DNA of 64,000 bases from SIG622 sp045600125 (GTDB taxonomy: Bacteria > Bacillota > Clostridia > Oscillospirales > CAG-382). A program made the translations under genes and the position numbers. Positions 25,019 to 32,874 of this stretch are shown here, in pieces (within the stretch, counting starts at the first letter, position 1; every line of letters begins with the position of its first letter). The notes under the pieces were generated by a model. The model saw only the letters and a list, made by a program, of their open reading frames with translations. It had not been told where the DNA came from and made no database searches. The stretch spans positions 1 through 64,000 of the forward strand of contig JAZRXH010000091.1 in the NCBI GenBank assembly GCA_045600125.1, written 5' to 3'.

Positions 25019-27100
25019 TTATTTTGTATTTTTCGGGACGCCGGTGAGCTTTTCAAAGCCGAGCCTATAGGCGGGGGAATCCTCCGCAAGGGTGAAGTCG
25101 TGCTGCGCAAGATCCTTTATGAGCGGGTCGCAGACTATGCTTCCTTCCTCGAAGCCCGTCTTCTTCTGCCACTCGGAAAGGGTCATGCCCTTGTAGATCA
25201 CCGGCTCCTTGCCGTCGGCGTTCCAGAAGAGGTTATCTCTTGAGGAGACCGGCGTGAAGCAGCCGTCCTTGCCGAACACCTCGGTATCGCCGAGGGTGAC
25301 GAAGATATTCCGCTCGAAGTGGGTTCCCGCATGGATCTCCCGGCGGCTGACCCGCACACAGCCCTCTTTTCCGGAAATGAAGATGTTGCCGGAAATGACG
25401 TTCTGCGAGCCGTAGTGCTGATGATAGCACTCGCACTTGGTGCCGTAAACCACGTTCTTTTCAAGGGTGATGAAGCTGGAGCCCTCGTCGGTATACAGTC
25501 CCCAGCCGCCGTAATGGGCGCTGTTCACGTCGTGGATCAGGTTCTCGGACACCACCGTTCCGTGCTGCTTTCCGAGAAGATAGATACCGCCCATATCCGA
25601 CAGCTTGCCCATGCCGATGTGGTGGATATGGTTACGGCAGATTCTGTTGCCGTAGGTCATGCTCTTTTCGTAGCCCCATACCCAACCCACGGAAATGCCG
25701 GTGTAGTCGAGGTAGGATATGGTGTTTTCGGATATCTCGTTCTCGGAGGAATGGCAGACGAGGATACCGCAGCCGGCGGCAAAGCACCTTCCGCACCGGC
25801 TTATGTCGTTATGGCGGATGACATGCCCGCCGGTGATTCCGGTCTCGTCCTCGGTGTCCGGGCTTCCGAAGATCCGCACGCCGCCGGCGCCGAGGTCGAA
25901 CATTTCGTTGTCCTCGATCCGTATGCCGTGACAGCCCTCGGTGATCTCCACGCCGTGAAGTCCCGTGCCGTGGAAGACGCAGTTCTGCACAAGACAGCGG
26001 TCGGCGTACAGGAAGGATACCGCGCCGGATGCCCAGCAGACCGACTGGATATCCGAGGCATAGCCGCCCTCTCCCGTGATTTCGTAGCATCCCGGAACAT
26101 CGTTGTTCCGTATCTGACGGCTGACATAGCGGCTCGAGGTGCAGAAAAACTCAAGGTTTTCAAAGCGGACGTCCTTTATGTGATTTCCGGGCGTTCCGAG
26201 CACCGAAAACATCTTCAGCACGGTGGGGATATAGGCTTCGACCTCCTCGGGACGCATTTCCTTCTCGGCGGGAACAAAGTAGATCTTGGAGCTTTCTCTG
26301 TCAAAGTACCACTCTCCGGCGCTGCCGAAGGTGCAGGGCACGTTTTCGAGGCAGTAGCGCAAAGCGGAGGTGTTTTCTTCGGGTTCGTACTGCGTTGTGA
26401 TTGCAAATCTCGACGCATTTTTCAAAACAAGCTTTCCGGTTTCCCGGTCGTAGCTCTCCACGGGAGAATGCTCGTCTACCCAGTAGTGGAAGAAATTCAC
26501 CGTGGTATTCTCCACGTCGGGGATATTTTCAAGATCCTTCTTATCGGCAACGAACCACTTGGAGCTGTCAAAAAGACCTATTCCGGCACGGTTCACCTCG
26601 GTATCGAGGGCTTTCAGAAGCGGCTCGCCCTCCTTCGGGTATCTCGTGCGGCAATAGCGTTTGCCGTTTACGAAAAGGTCGGGCACGTCCTGCGCCGAGC
26701 CGTCCTTCTTTGCGGGAAGGACAGCCGAAAAGCATTCGGCGCCGTTGAAGGTATCTTTCTGCCATCCGGTGACCTTTATGCCGCCGATGATCCTTTTTCT
26801 TTTGCCGTAGGAGGCGATCTTCACACCGTCCCCGGCATAGCAGTCGCAGATGTCATGTCTGTCCCGCATATTGCCCACAATCACCGTATCATCAAGATAA
26901 TAGTCATCGGTGAGCAGGATGGTGATCGGTCTTTCGATACCGGTGACACGCAGCTCGTAAACGGCGTGCAGGGCTCTGCCGAGAGTCTTGAAGGGGCCCG
27001 TGACAAAGCCGTCGAACTCCGGAGCAAAGCCGTTGTATTGGTTGTCGTTTCCGTTTTTCTGCGAAACGTAGATGGTGGACGCATTTGCAAAGCTGTACAT
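25019..27100 (-). CDS. Right-handed parallel beta-helix protein, probable intracellular polysaccharide-active enzyme
   Basis: A 693-residue protein. An N-terminal segment (ASTIYVSQKNGNDNQYNG, GPFKTLGRALHAV) is typical of carbohydrate-active beta-helix proteins; a mixed insert follows (FVNGKRYCRTRYPKEGEPL), then from about residue 330 to 650 come many short repeats such as VRFENLEFF, CVFHGTGLHGVEI, CHGIRIEDNEMF, HVIRHNDIS and ENTISYLDYTG, forming the coil. No signal peptide, so it should act in the cytoplasm on imported oligosaccharides. Which family (glycosidase, lyase or epimerase) is not clear from sequence. The ATG at 27100 follows AGAAAGGA; the earlier frame start is not supported. Its neighbour is an SGNH esterase 55 bases upstream. 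Confidence 0.78.
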   Translation of the reverse strand: MYSFANASTIYVSQKNGNDNQYNGFAPEFDGFVTGPFKTLGRALHAVYELRVTGIERPITILLTDDYYLDDTVIVGNMRDRHDICDCYAGDGVKIASYGKRKRIIGGIKVTGWQKDTFNGAECFSAVLPAKKDGSAQDVPDLFVNGKRYCRTRYPKEGEPLLKALDTEVNRAGIGLFDSSKWFVADKKDLENIPDVENTTVNFFHYWVDEHSPVESYDRETGKLVLKNASRFAITTQYEPEENTSALRYCLENVPCTFGSAGEWYFDRESSKIYFVPAEKEMRPEEVEAYIPTVLKMFSVLGTPGNHIKDVRFENLEFFCTSSRYVSRQIRNNDVPGCYEITGEGGYASDIQSVCWASGAVSFLYADRCLVQNCVFHGTGLHGVEITEGCHGIRIEDNEMFDLGAGGVRIFGSPDTEDETGITGGHVIRHNDISRCGRCFAAGCGILVCHSSENEISENTISYLDYTGISVGWVWGYEKSMTYGNRICRNHIHHIGMGKLSDMGGIYLLGKQHGTVVSENLIHDVNSAHYGGWGLYTDEGSSFITLEKNVVYGTKCECYHQHYGSQNVISGNIFISGKEGCVRVSRREIHAGTHFERNIFVTLGDTEVFGKDGCFTPVSSRDNLFWNADGKEPVIYKGMTLSEWQKKTGFEEGSIVCDPLIKDLAQHDFTLAEDSPAYRLGFEKLTGVPKNTK

Positions 27101-27155
27101 AATTTTTCCTTTCTCGCACCTGTTTTGTGCGGGAGCCAATGCTTGTTTTACGGTC

Positions 27156-28232
27156 TCACTTTTCCTCTTTTCTCGTGCCGCAAAGGAAGCCGCCGATGCG
27201 GATCTTGGTGCCCTTCGACAGCTCCTCCTTCGTGCCGAGCGGTCTTATCTCAAAGGTATGCCTTGCCGTGGGGAGGTCAAAATGCAGCATCCGGCAGTGA
27301 CCTCTGTCGAATTTCAGCGCCCATTTGTCCCACGCCGCACATTCGCCGCGCTTTTCGCCGTCGATGAACCATTCGAAATTGCCGCTGTCCGAGGCGTTCA
27401 TGTAGTAGATGCCGAAGACGTCGCCGTAGAAGCTGCCGGAAATGCTCTGTCCCTTATCTCCCTCGGCGTAGTGAGGCAGACGACCGCACATGGTCTTGTC
27501 CACCTTTTCAAAATCGCCTTCGCAGTCCCACGCATCGAGAATCGTCGCATCCTCGAAGGAGACCTCGGTCATAGGCTCGCAAAAACGCACGGCGATACCG
27601 TCTTTCTCCGCCATCATCCGGTCGAATTCCTTCATCACCGCCTCGCAGTAGAGAGCGTGACCGCAGTCCCGGGGATGAACGGTGTCGGCGGTATAGTCGA
27701 GCCACGTGCCCTCCCCCGCTTCGACTTTATCGTAGATGGTATGTCCCACGTCGATGCATTCGATGCCGTAGTGGCGTGCCACCGCCTTCTCGGCGTAGTA
27801 GGAATAGGCGATATTGTTCTTCATTTGATTGCGGGTATGCTCGGTGGCGGTGAAGACGATGACGATATCGGTCTTCGGGTCGTGCTTCAGGATGATCCGC
27901 ACGACGCCCTCGAAATATGCCTGTGCCCGAAAATAGGGCAGCTCGCTGTCATTGACGGCAAATTCGAGAAAAACAAGGTGCGGTTCTTTGGAAAGGAGAT
28001 CGTTTTTCAGCCGGAACATACCGAGATCCGAGCCGGTACCGCCGATGGCGGCGTTCAGCATGTGAAATTCGTTTTTCGGGAATCTTTCGCAGATACTTTT
28101 GAAGGAAAGCGCTCTCCAGGAATTCTCCCGCGGATCGGAGGCGGCGCTGCCCTCGGTGATCGAGCCGCCGAAATAGCCGATATTGACGGGAAGTCCCGCT
28201 TTTATTCTTGCTTTGATGTTTTCCAGTGCCAT
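27156..28232 (-). CDS. SGNH/GDSL-type hydrolase
   Basis: A 358-residue cytoplasmic esterase-like protein. SGNH blocks are visible: GYFGGSITEGSAA (nucleophile Ser, near 24), AAIGGTGSD (Gly), FLEFAVNDSEL (Asn) and DTVHPRDCGH (Asp and His). After about residue 240 comes a second, beta-rich region (GSFYGDVFGIYYMNASDSGNFEWFIDG) that resembles the extra jelly-roll domain of carbohydrate esterases. It probably deacetylates or deacylates a sugar and is followed by the beta-helix gene, so the two likely work on the same glycan. Confidence 0.87.
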   Translation of the reverse strand: MALENIKARIKAGLPVNIGYFGGSITEGSAASDPRENSWRALSFKSICERFPKNEFHMLNAAIGGTGSDLGMFRLKNDLLSKEPHLVFLEFAVNDSELPYFRAQAYFEGVVRIILKHDPKTDIVIVFTATEHTRNQMKNNIAYSYYAEKAVARHYGIECIDVGHTIYDKVEAGEGTWLDYTADTVHPRDCGHALYCEAVMKEFDRMMAEKDGIAVRFCEPMTEVSFEDATILDAWDCEGDFEKVDKTMCGRLPHYAEGDKGQSISGSFYGDVFGIYYMNASDSGNFEWFIDGEKRGECAAWDKWALKFDRGHCRMLHFDLPTARHTFEIRPLGTKEELSKGTKIRIGGFLCGTRKEEK

Positions 28233-28316
28233 GACCGTATCCTCCGTTTTTTGAAAAACTTTTTCTTATTGGTCGGGAAAACCGCTTCCGTCTTCCCTCT
28301 TCTCCGGGGCATTCCG

Positions 28317-28345
28317 ATTATACAATGACCGAAGGAAAAAAGCAA
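28317..28345 (-). promoter_or_regulatory. Promoter of the SGNH-beta-helix unit
   Basis: Minus strand TTGCTT (28340-28345), 17-base spacer, TATAAT (28317-28322), inside the 137-base gap before the SGNH gene. Confidence 0.7.
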
Positions 28346-28369
28346 CGCTTTTGTGAAAAAACGGTAAGC

Positions 28370-29362
28370 TTACTGTTTTCCGGCGATGCGCTTTGCCTCT
28401 TCGATGGTTTCGATGACCTTCAGCGCCTCGTCCATTTTGATGCGGTAGGGCTTTATGCCGAAGAAGTCGTCCGCCATGGCGAGCCACATGGCGTCAAGGC
28501 GATCGTCGCCCCGGCAGGGGATCTCCTCGGTCACCCATTCAATGCCGGAGGGAACGGCACGGAAGAAGTTTTCGGGCGTGCCCTCGTTTGCCGGCTTTTT
28601 CTCCACGTCACAGCCGGGCTTGATATAGTGAAGGCGGAATTTCCCGTCCTCGTCGTAGAGTGTGCCTCTGCTTCCGTAGACCACGTATTCCGGCACGGTC
28701 ATGGCAACGCCGCTGCTGATCTCCAGATCGACAGTGACGCCGTTTTTGCCGTTCATCACGAGCTTGATATGATCCTCGCAGTCGCCGCTGGCATTGATCT
28801 GCCTCGTTTCGCAGAACAGCTGAGTGTAGTCGCCGCCGCCGAAGCGGAGAGCGTGATCGACGATATGCGGTCCCCAGTTCAGCATCTGCCCGCCGCCGTA
28901 TTTTTTGAGGGTCTGCCAGTCGTTTCTCGTTTCAAAGCCGTTCCGGGCAAGGCGGATCTCGTGGATATCGCCGAGGATACCGGAGGCGATGATTTCGGAC
29001 ACCTGCTCGAATTTTCCTTCCCAACGGCGGTTATGACGGATGTACAGCTTCAGCCCCTTCTCGGCGGCAAGCTCCGAGATTGCCTTGGCGTCCTTGCAGC
29101 AGGTACACATGGGCTTTTCAAGAAGCACGCTCTTTCCGGCTTCCAGCGCCATTTTTGCATGGGTATAATGATCGCAGGAGCGGGTGGCGTATCCCATGCC
29201 GAGGCGGGCGGCGATTGCCGCTTTTTCCATGGCGTCGGTGGCACGGAGCCGTTCGATTCCTTCGTAGCCGATGCTCTTTATGGCACGAAGGCGGTCCTCA
29301 AAGTCGTAGAACTCGCCGTAGTACACGTTCATGCCGTAATCTGCAATACCGATGTGAAGCAT
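28370..29362 (-). CDS. Gfo/Idh/MocA-family protein with isomerase-like N-terminus (apparent chimera)
   Basis: A 330-residue protein. From about residue 60 it is an ordinary Gfo/Idh/MocA sugar oxidoreductase: HAKMALEAGKSVLLEKPM with the catalytic-site EKP, then IRHNRRWEGKFEQVSEII, LGDIHEIRLAR and NWGPHIVDHALRF. But residues 1-58 (GIADYGMNVYYGEFYDFEDR, RAIKSIGYEGIERL, KAAIAARLGM) look like the first strand and helices of a TIM-barrel sugar-phosphate isomerase/epimerase, not the Rossmann GxGxxG cofactor loop, which is absent. The protein is also short before the EKP motif. This suggests an in-frame deletion that joined two neighbouring genes; NAD(P) binding is doubtful. GGAGG precedes the ATG. 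It lies 79 bases downstream of the EamA gene. Confidence 0.72.
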   Translation of the reverse strand: MLHIGIADYGMNVYYGEFYDFEDRLRAIKSIGYEGIERLRATDAMEKAAIAARLGMGYATRSCDHYTHAKMALEAGKSVLLEKPMCTCCKDAKAISELAAEKGLKLYIRHNRRWEGKFEQVSEIIASGILGDIHEIRLARNGFETRNDWQTLKKYGGGQMLNWGPHIVDHALRFGGGDYTQLFCETRQINASGDCEDHIKLVMNGKNGVTVDLEISSGVAMTVPEYVVYGSRGTLYDEDGKFRLHYIKPGCDVEKKPANEGTPENFFRAVPSGIEWVTEEIPCRGDDRLDAMWLAMADDFFGIKPYRIKMDEALKVIETIEEAKRIAGKQ

Positions 29363-29441
29363 AGTGTGAAACCTCCGGTAACCTCCGCAGTTATATATTT
29401 TATTGCAAAAATCCGTTCACGGAGTTTTACAAATGATTATC

Positions 29442-30341
29442 TCATATAAACATTGCCGCTCCGGCAAGGACTGCCGCAAGGACGGACCATACCGAAACTT
29501 TTTCCCGGAAAAGAAGCGAAACGAGGACGGCACAGAGAATCGCCACCGACGAGTTGATCGCCGTGAAAACCGAAACGTCCTGCCGGGCGAGAATGGCAAC
29601 GGTGAGAAGCGAAACGATGTTCGACATCACCGTACTTCCTGCATAAAAGGCGAGATCCTTCACCCTCAGCGCCTTCGCCGCAGACCGCACGGCTTCACCG
29701 TTCCTTCGGCAGGAAAGAAGGAGCCAGACGCCGGAAAAGACGACCATCACCACATTTGTGAAGAAGAAAAACGAGTTGCTGTCACACACGCCGGGATCTT
29801 TTGCATAGAGCTTGGAGATCACCGACACGGCGCCGGAAATCAGGACGCTGAGCGCTATGAGGGGAATGGCGGTAAGGGTACGCACGGGACGGCCTTCGGC
29901 ACTCCGTTTCTCTGCGCCCTTTTCGCCGAAAAAGAGGATGAAGATGGCAGCGAGAAGAAGAAGGATGCGGAAAACGCCCCGCAGAGCAAGCGCTTCTTTG
30001 AAAAGGAGGATGCCGAGGAACGTATTGAAGATAACCGAAGCGGAATTTCTCGACACGCCCACGACCGACACCGAGGCGTAATTATAGACGGCGATGCTGG
30101 TGAGGAGCGCAGCGATACAGACCACCGAGAAAACGGCGGAATATGCCAAAGTCCTGAGATTCACTCCGAGCCGAAAGCCGCCGAGGATATAAAAGGCTCC
30201 GCACGCCGTCATACCGTTGATGAGAAGATAAAGCGGTCTTGCCGCATTTCCCACCGCCGTCACCGAACGGCTGATCAGCTTTGCCAGCGCCGTTTCAAAG
30301 ACTGAACAGGCAAAGAAGGCAAGGTACATCCATAAAACCAT
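29442..30341 (-). CDS. EamA/DMT-superfamily transporter
   Basis: A 299-residue polytopic membrane protein with about ten hydrophobic segments arranged as two five-helix halves (break near residues 145-155, GEKGAEKRSAEGRPVRT), the drug/metabolite transporter pattern. It probably moves a small metabolite or sugar derivative; substrate unknown. GGAG lies before the ATG. It is the first gene of a leftward unit, divergent from an AraC regulator with which it shares a palindromic site, so its expression is probably under that regulator. Confidence 0.82.
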   Translation of the reverse strand: MVLWMYLAFFACSVFETALAKLISRSVTAVGNAARPLYLLINGMTACGAFYILGGFRLGVNLRTLAYSAVFSVVCIAALLTSIAVYNYASVSVVGVSRNSASVIFNTFLGILLFKEALALRGVFRILLLLAAIFILFFGEKGAEKRSAEGRPVRTLTAIPLIALSVLISGAVSVISKLYAKDPGVCDSNSFFFFTNVVMVVFSGVWLLLSCRRNGEAVRSAAKALRVKDLAFYAGSTVMSNIVSLLTVAILARQDVSVFTAINSSVAILCAVLVSLLFREKVSVWSVLAAVLAGAAMFI

Positions 30342-30388
30342 AACTGCTCCGAAAAGTAAAATAGATCAAAAATTGCTCTGATGGAAAG

Positions 30389-30417
30389 ATTATAGTCCAA
30401 AGCGCTTGACTTTTCAA
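30389..30417 (-). promoter_or_regulatory. Leftward promoter of the EamA unit
   Basis: Minus strand TTGAAA (30412-30417), 17-base spacer, TATAAT (30389-30394). Its -35 lies inside the palindrome at 30406-30422. Confidence 0.72.
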
Positions 30418-30422
30418 GTCAA
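30406..30422. promoter_or_regulatory. Shared palindromic operator TTGACTTTTCAAGTCAA
   Basis: A perfect 7-bp inverted repeat (TTGACTT/AAGTCAA) around TTC. It supplies the -35 hexamer of both divergent promoters, so a dimer bound here would block or organise both at once. Confidence 0.62.
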
Positions 30423-30434
30423 AAGGGGTATAAT
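30406..30434 (+). promoter_or_regulatory. Rightward promoter of the AraC regulator
   Basis: TTGACT (30406-30411), 17-base spacer, TATAAT (30429-30434). Confidence 0.8.
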
Positions 30435-30466
30435 GACCGGACAAAATTTAGTCTTCGGAGAAGTTT

Positions 30467-31285
30467 ATGCATTACATTTTTACGCCGCACACCTCGGTCC
30501 GGGAGCTTCCGTACAATTTTTCCTCAGAATACCACAAAAACGTGGAGTGCCCGGCGCACATCCACTACGAAACCGAGCTTGTCATCGTTAAAAAGGGGGT
30601 CCTGCACATGACGGTAGGAACAGTTCTCTATGAAATCCCCGAAAACCACGCTCTGCTTGTTCTCCCCTTCGAGCCGCATTCCTTTTCCTCGATGCAGGAC
30701 AATTACTGCCACGTCATCGTTTTCGGGCAGGAGATCTGCCGGGAATTCTTTGATTTTCTGTCCACCGAGCGTCCGATAAGCCGCATCTTTCCGGTGAGCG
30801 CCGAAAGGATGGCGGAAACGGACAGAATTTTGCCGGAAGGCGATCTCTGCGCCGACCGTCTCCGGGCGGGAGCGGCGGTCTATCCCCTTTGTCTTGACGC
30901 CGCAGACGGCTGTGTGTTCGAGAAGCAGAAGCGGCTCTTTGACGACGTTTTCATCGAGGCGATGAAGCTCCTTCACGAGGATTATCTCTCGGACATCAGC
31001 CTTGAGAGCTGCGCCCGGAAGCTGGGCGTTCATCCCGTGACGCTCAGCAAAAAGTTCACCGAATGCGCCGGCATCGGCTTCACAAGATACGTTTCCTATC
31101 TGCGGGTATGTCATGCGGTTTGGCTTCTCGGCGGCGGCATGGTCAAAACCGTATCCGAGGCGGCGTTCGAGTCCGGCTTCGGCAGTATCCGCAGCTTCAA
31201 CCGGGTCTTCTTCGATTTTGTGGGAAAGACGCCGGGTGACTACGTAAAAGAAACCCGCAAAACACCGGCGGCAGACGCTCCGTAA
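30467..31285 (+). CDS. AraC-family transcriptional regulator with cupin sensor
   Basis: A 272-residue regulator. Residues 25-95 form a cupin (CPAHIHYETELVIVKKGVLH ... LLVLPFEPHSF) with the metal/ligand-binding His of AHIHYE and EPHSF, as in sugar-sensing AraC proteins. Residues about 175-262 are the double helix-turn-helix (SLESCARKLGVHPVTLSKKF and VSEAAFESGFGSIRSFNRVF, ending GKTPGDY). The ATG follows GGAGAAG. Divergent from EamA and next to glycan genes, it probably responds to a sugar from that pathway. Confidence 0.91.
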   Translation: MHYIFTPHTSVRELPYNFSSEYHKNVECPAHIHYETELVIVKKGVLHMTVGTVLYEIPENHALLVLPFEPHSFSSMQDNYCHVIVFGQEICREFFDFLSTERPISRIFPVSAERMAETDRILPEGDLCADRLRAGAAVYPLCLDAADGCVFEKQKRLFDDVFIEAMKLLHEDYLSDISLESCARKLGVHPVTLSKKFTECAGIGFTRYVSYLRVCHAVWLLGGGMVKTVSEAAFESGFGSIRSFNRVFFDFVGKTPGDYVKETRKTPAADAP

Positions 31286-31299
31286 TATCAAAAGGACGA

Positions 31300-31340
31300 A
31301 AAAACTCCGACACCTTTTTGCGGGTGCCGGAGAATTTTTC
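31300..31340. terminator. Bidirectional terminator
   Basis: Stem CTCCGACACC / GGTGCCGGAG (31305-31332) with one mismatch, flanked by AAAAAA and ATTTTT, between the convergent AraC and Gfo/Idh genes. Confidence 0.75.
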
Positions 31341-31371
31341 ACATTAAGCAGTGAGCCTATTCCGGAATAAC

Positions 31372-32553
31372 TCAGATCTTCGGGATCTTGATCTCGATTT
31401 CCTTGCCTGCCTTGTAGGATTCTGCAATGCCGGAAAGGATAGCCTGGTTGTAGAGGATCTGGCTGGTGGGAACGGGAGCTGCGCCGCCGTTCATCGCTGC
31501 ATCGAGGAAGGATCTGATCTTTCTGTCGAAGAGGGAAGCGTCGCCCTGGTTCTTGAGGATCGGAACGATGGTCTCGGTGGGAACACCGGCAACGTCGTGG
31601 TAGATCTTCATTGCGCCGCCGACAGAGCCGTTCCAGCAGTCGGTGGAAGGAATGCGGAGAGAGCCCTTCTTACCCATGATGATGGTATCACCGGGAGTGT
31701 CGAGGTGCATATCCCAAGCTATTCTGAAGTCAAGGATGATGCCGCCCTCGAGACGGATGAAGCCTGCTGCGAAGTCATCAACGCCGAAGAGATCTGCATA
31801 CTCTGCGGGCTGATTCCTTCTTGTGTAGGTGATGGGGTCCTTGCCGAAGAAGTCGGACTTATAACCGGATACGGTGAGAGGCTTCGGATAACCGATCGCA
31901 TTGAGCACCATATCGAGGGAGTAGCATCCGATGTCGGCAAGAGCGCCGAGACCTGCGGTATCGTCCTGAATGAAGGTAGTACCGAAGGGAGTGGGGATAC
32001 CGTGACGACGTCCGCCGCCGGTCTGGATGTAGTAGATCTCGCCGAGCTCGCCGCTCTCAACGATCTTCTTGATCATCTGCATGTTGATATCGAATCTGGG
32101 CTGGAATCCGACGGAAACGATCTTGCCGCTCTTCTTTTCAGCCTTGCAGATAGCAACGGCTTCCTCAAGCGTTACGCACATCGGCTTCTCAAGGAGTACC
32201 GGGATACCCTTACCAAGGCAGTCGATGGTGGGCTGTGCATGCTGTCTGTTGTAGGTGCATACGGAAACGGCGTCAACAGGGTTCTTCTTGAGATCCTTGA
32301 GCATCTCGGAATGATGTCCGTAGATCTTTGCGGTGGTGATGCCGAACTTCTTTGCGAACTTTTCGGCCTTTCCGGGAACGATATCTGCAAGAGCGACGAT
32401 CTCAACGTCGGGCTGCTTCAGATAGCTGTTTGCGTGGGATTCAGCGATCCAACCGGTACCGATGATACCGACACGGATCTTCTTGCCTGTGTCAACTCTG
32501 ACTTCTTCAGCCATGTTCTTGTCAAAGCTGTCAAGTGCTGCTGCCTGTGCCAT
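31372..32553 (-). CDS. Gfo/Idh/MocA-family oxidoreductase
   Basis: A 393-residue NAD(P)-dependent sugar oxidoreductase of normal build. The cofactor loop IRVGIIGTGWIAESHANSY is intact near residues 26-44, the catalytic motif VLLEKPM is near 120, and the C-terminal beta-sheet domain contains GIPTPFGTTF, DIGCYSLDMVLNA and GSLRIPSTDCW. An extra 25 residues precede the Rossmann strand. The ATG at 32553 follows GGAGGT, while the frame's earlier ATG does not. Codon use is less GC-rich than in neighbours. Substrate unknown; the carbohydrate neighbourhood fits a sugar or inositol derivative. Confidence 0.88.
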   Translation of the reverse strand: MAQAAALDSFDKNMAEEVRVDTGKKIRVGIIGTGWIAESHANSYLKQPDVEIVALADIVPGKAEKFAKKFGITTAKIYGHHSEMLKDLKKNPVDAVSVCTYNRQHAQPTIDCLGKGIPVLLEKPMCVTLEEAVAICKAEKKSGKIVSVGFQPRFDINMQMIKKIVESGELGEIYYIQTGGGRRHGIPTPFGTTFIQDDTAGLGALADIGCYSLDMVLNAIGYPKPLTVSGYKSDFFGKDPITYTRRNQPAEYADLFGVDDFAAGFIRLEGGIILDFRIAWDMHLDTPGDTIIMGKKGSLRIPSTDCWNGSVGGAMKIYHDVAGVPTETIVPILKNQGDASLFDRKIRSFLDAAMNGGAAPVPTSQILYNQAILSGIAESYKAGKEIEIKIPKI

Positions 32554-32874
32554 GTTTATTACCTCCAAAAATATAAATTCTACAGCCGTGCATTCTACTG
32601 CACATCAGCATTTTACTACAATGATGTTTCCTAAATACCTATAAATTGTTAATTTATGTTGTATAGTAACACAATATGCGGTGTTTCGTCCGTTTATCCT
32701 ACGCAAGTTTTCGCAAGTTAAGATAGGAAAAGAGCGCTGTCGTGCTTTCTCCGATACGTTTTGCATTATTTTAACAAAAAATACGAAAAATAACCATAGG
32801 AAAGTGCTATGATGATAGAGTACGGTAATATCGAATGCCGAAAACAGCAAAACAAGAAAGGAAGCAAAAGAAAA
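32554..32874. other. Divergent intergenic region between Gfo/Idh and htpG
   Basis: About 320 AT-rich bases. On the minus strand a weak promoter TTGTAG-N18-TAGAAT (32592-32621) could serve the Gfo/Idh gene. On the plus strand an extended -10 TGCTATGAT (TATAAT-like hexamer at 32808-32813) without a good -35 could serve htpG. No CIRCE-type heat-shock repeat or HrcA site is apparent. Confidence 0.4.

Noticed and set aside
25319..27367. A 682-codon open frame on the plus strand
   Set aside because: Antisense shadow of the beta-helix gene, with no family match.
32554..32874. CIRCE-type heat-shock operator before htpG
   Set aside because: The TTAGCACTC-N9-GAGTGCTAA repeat is absent.
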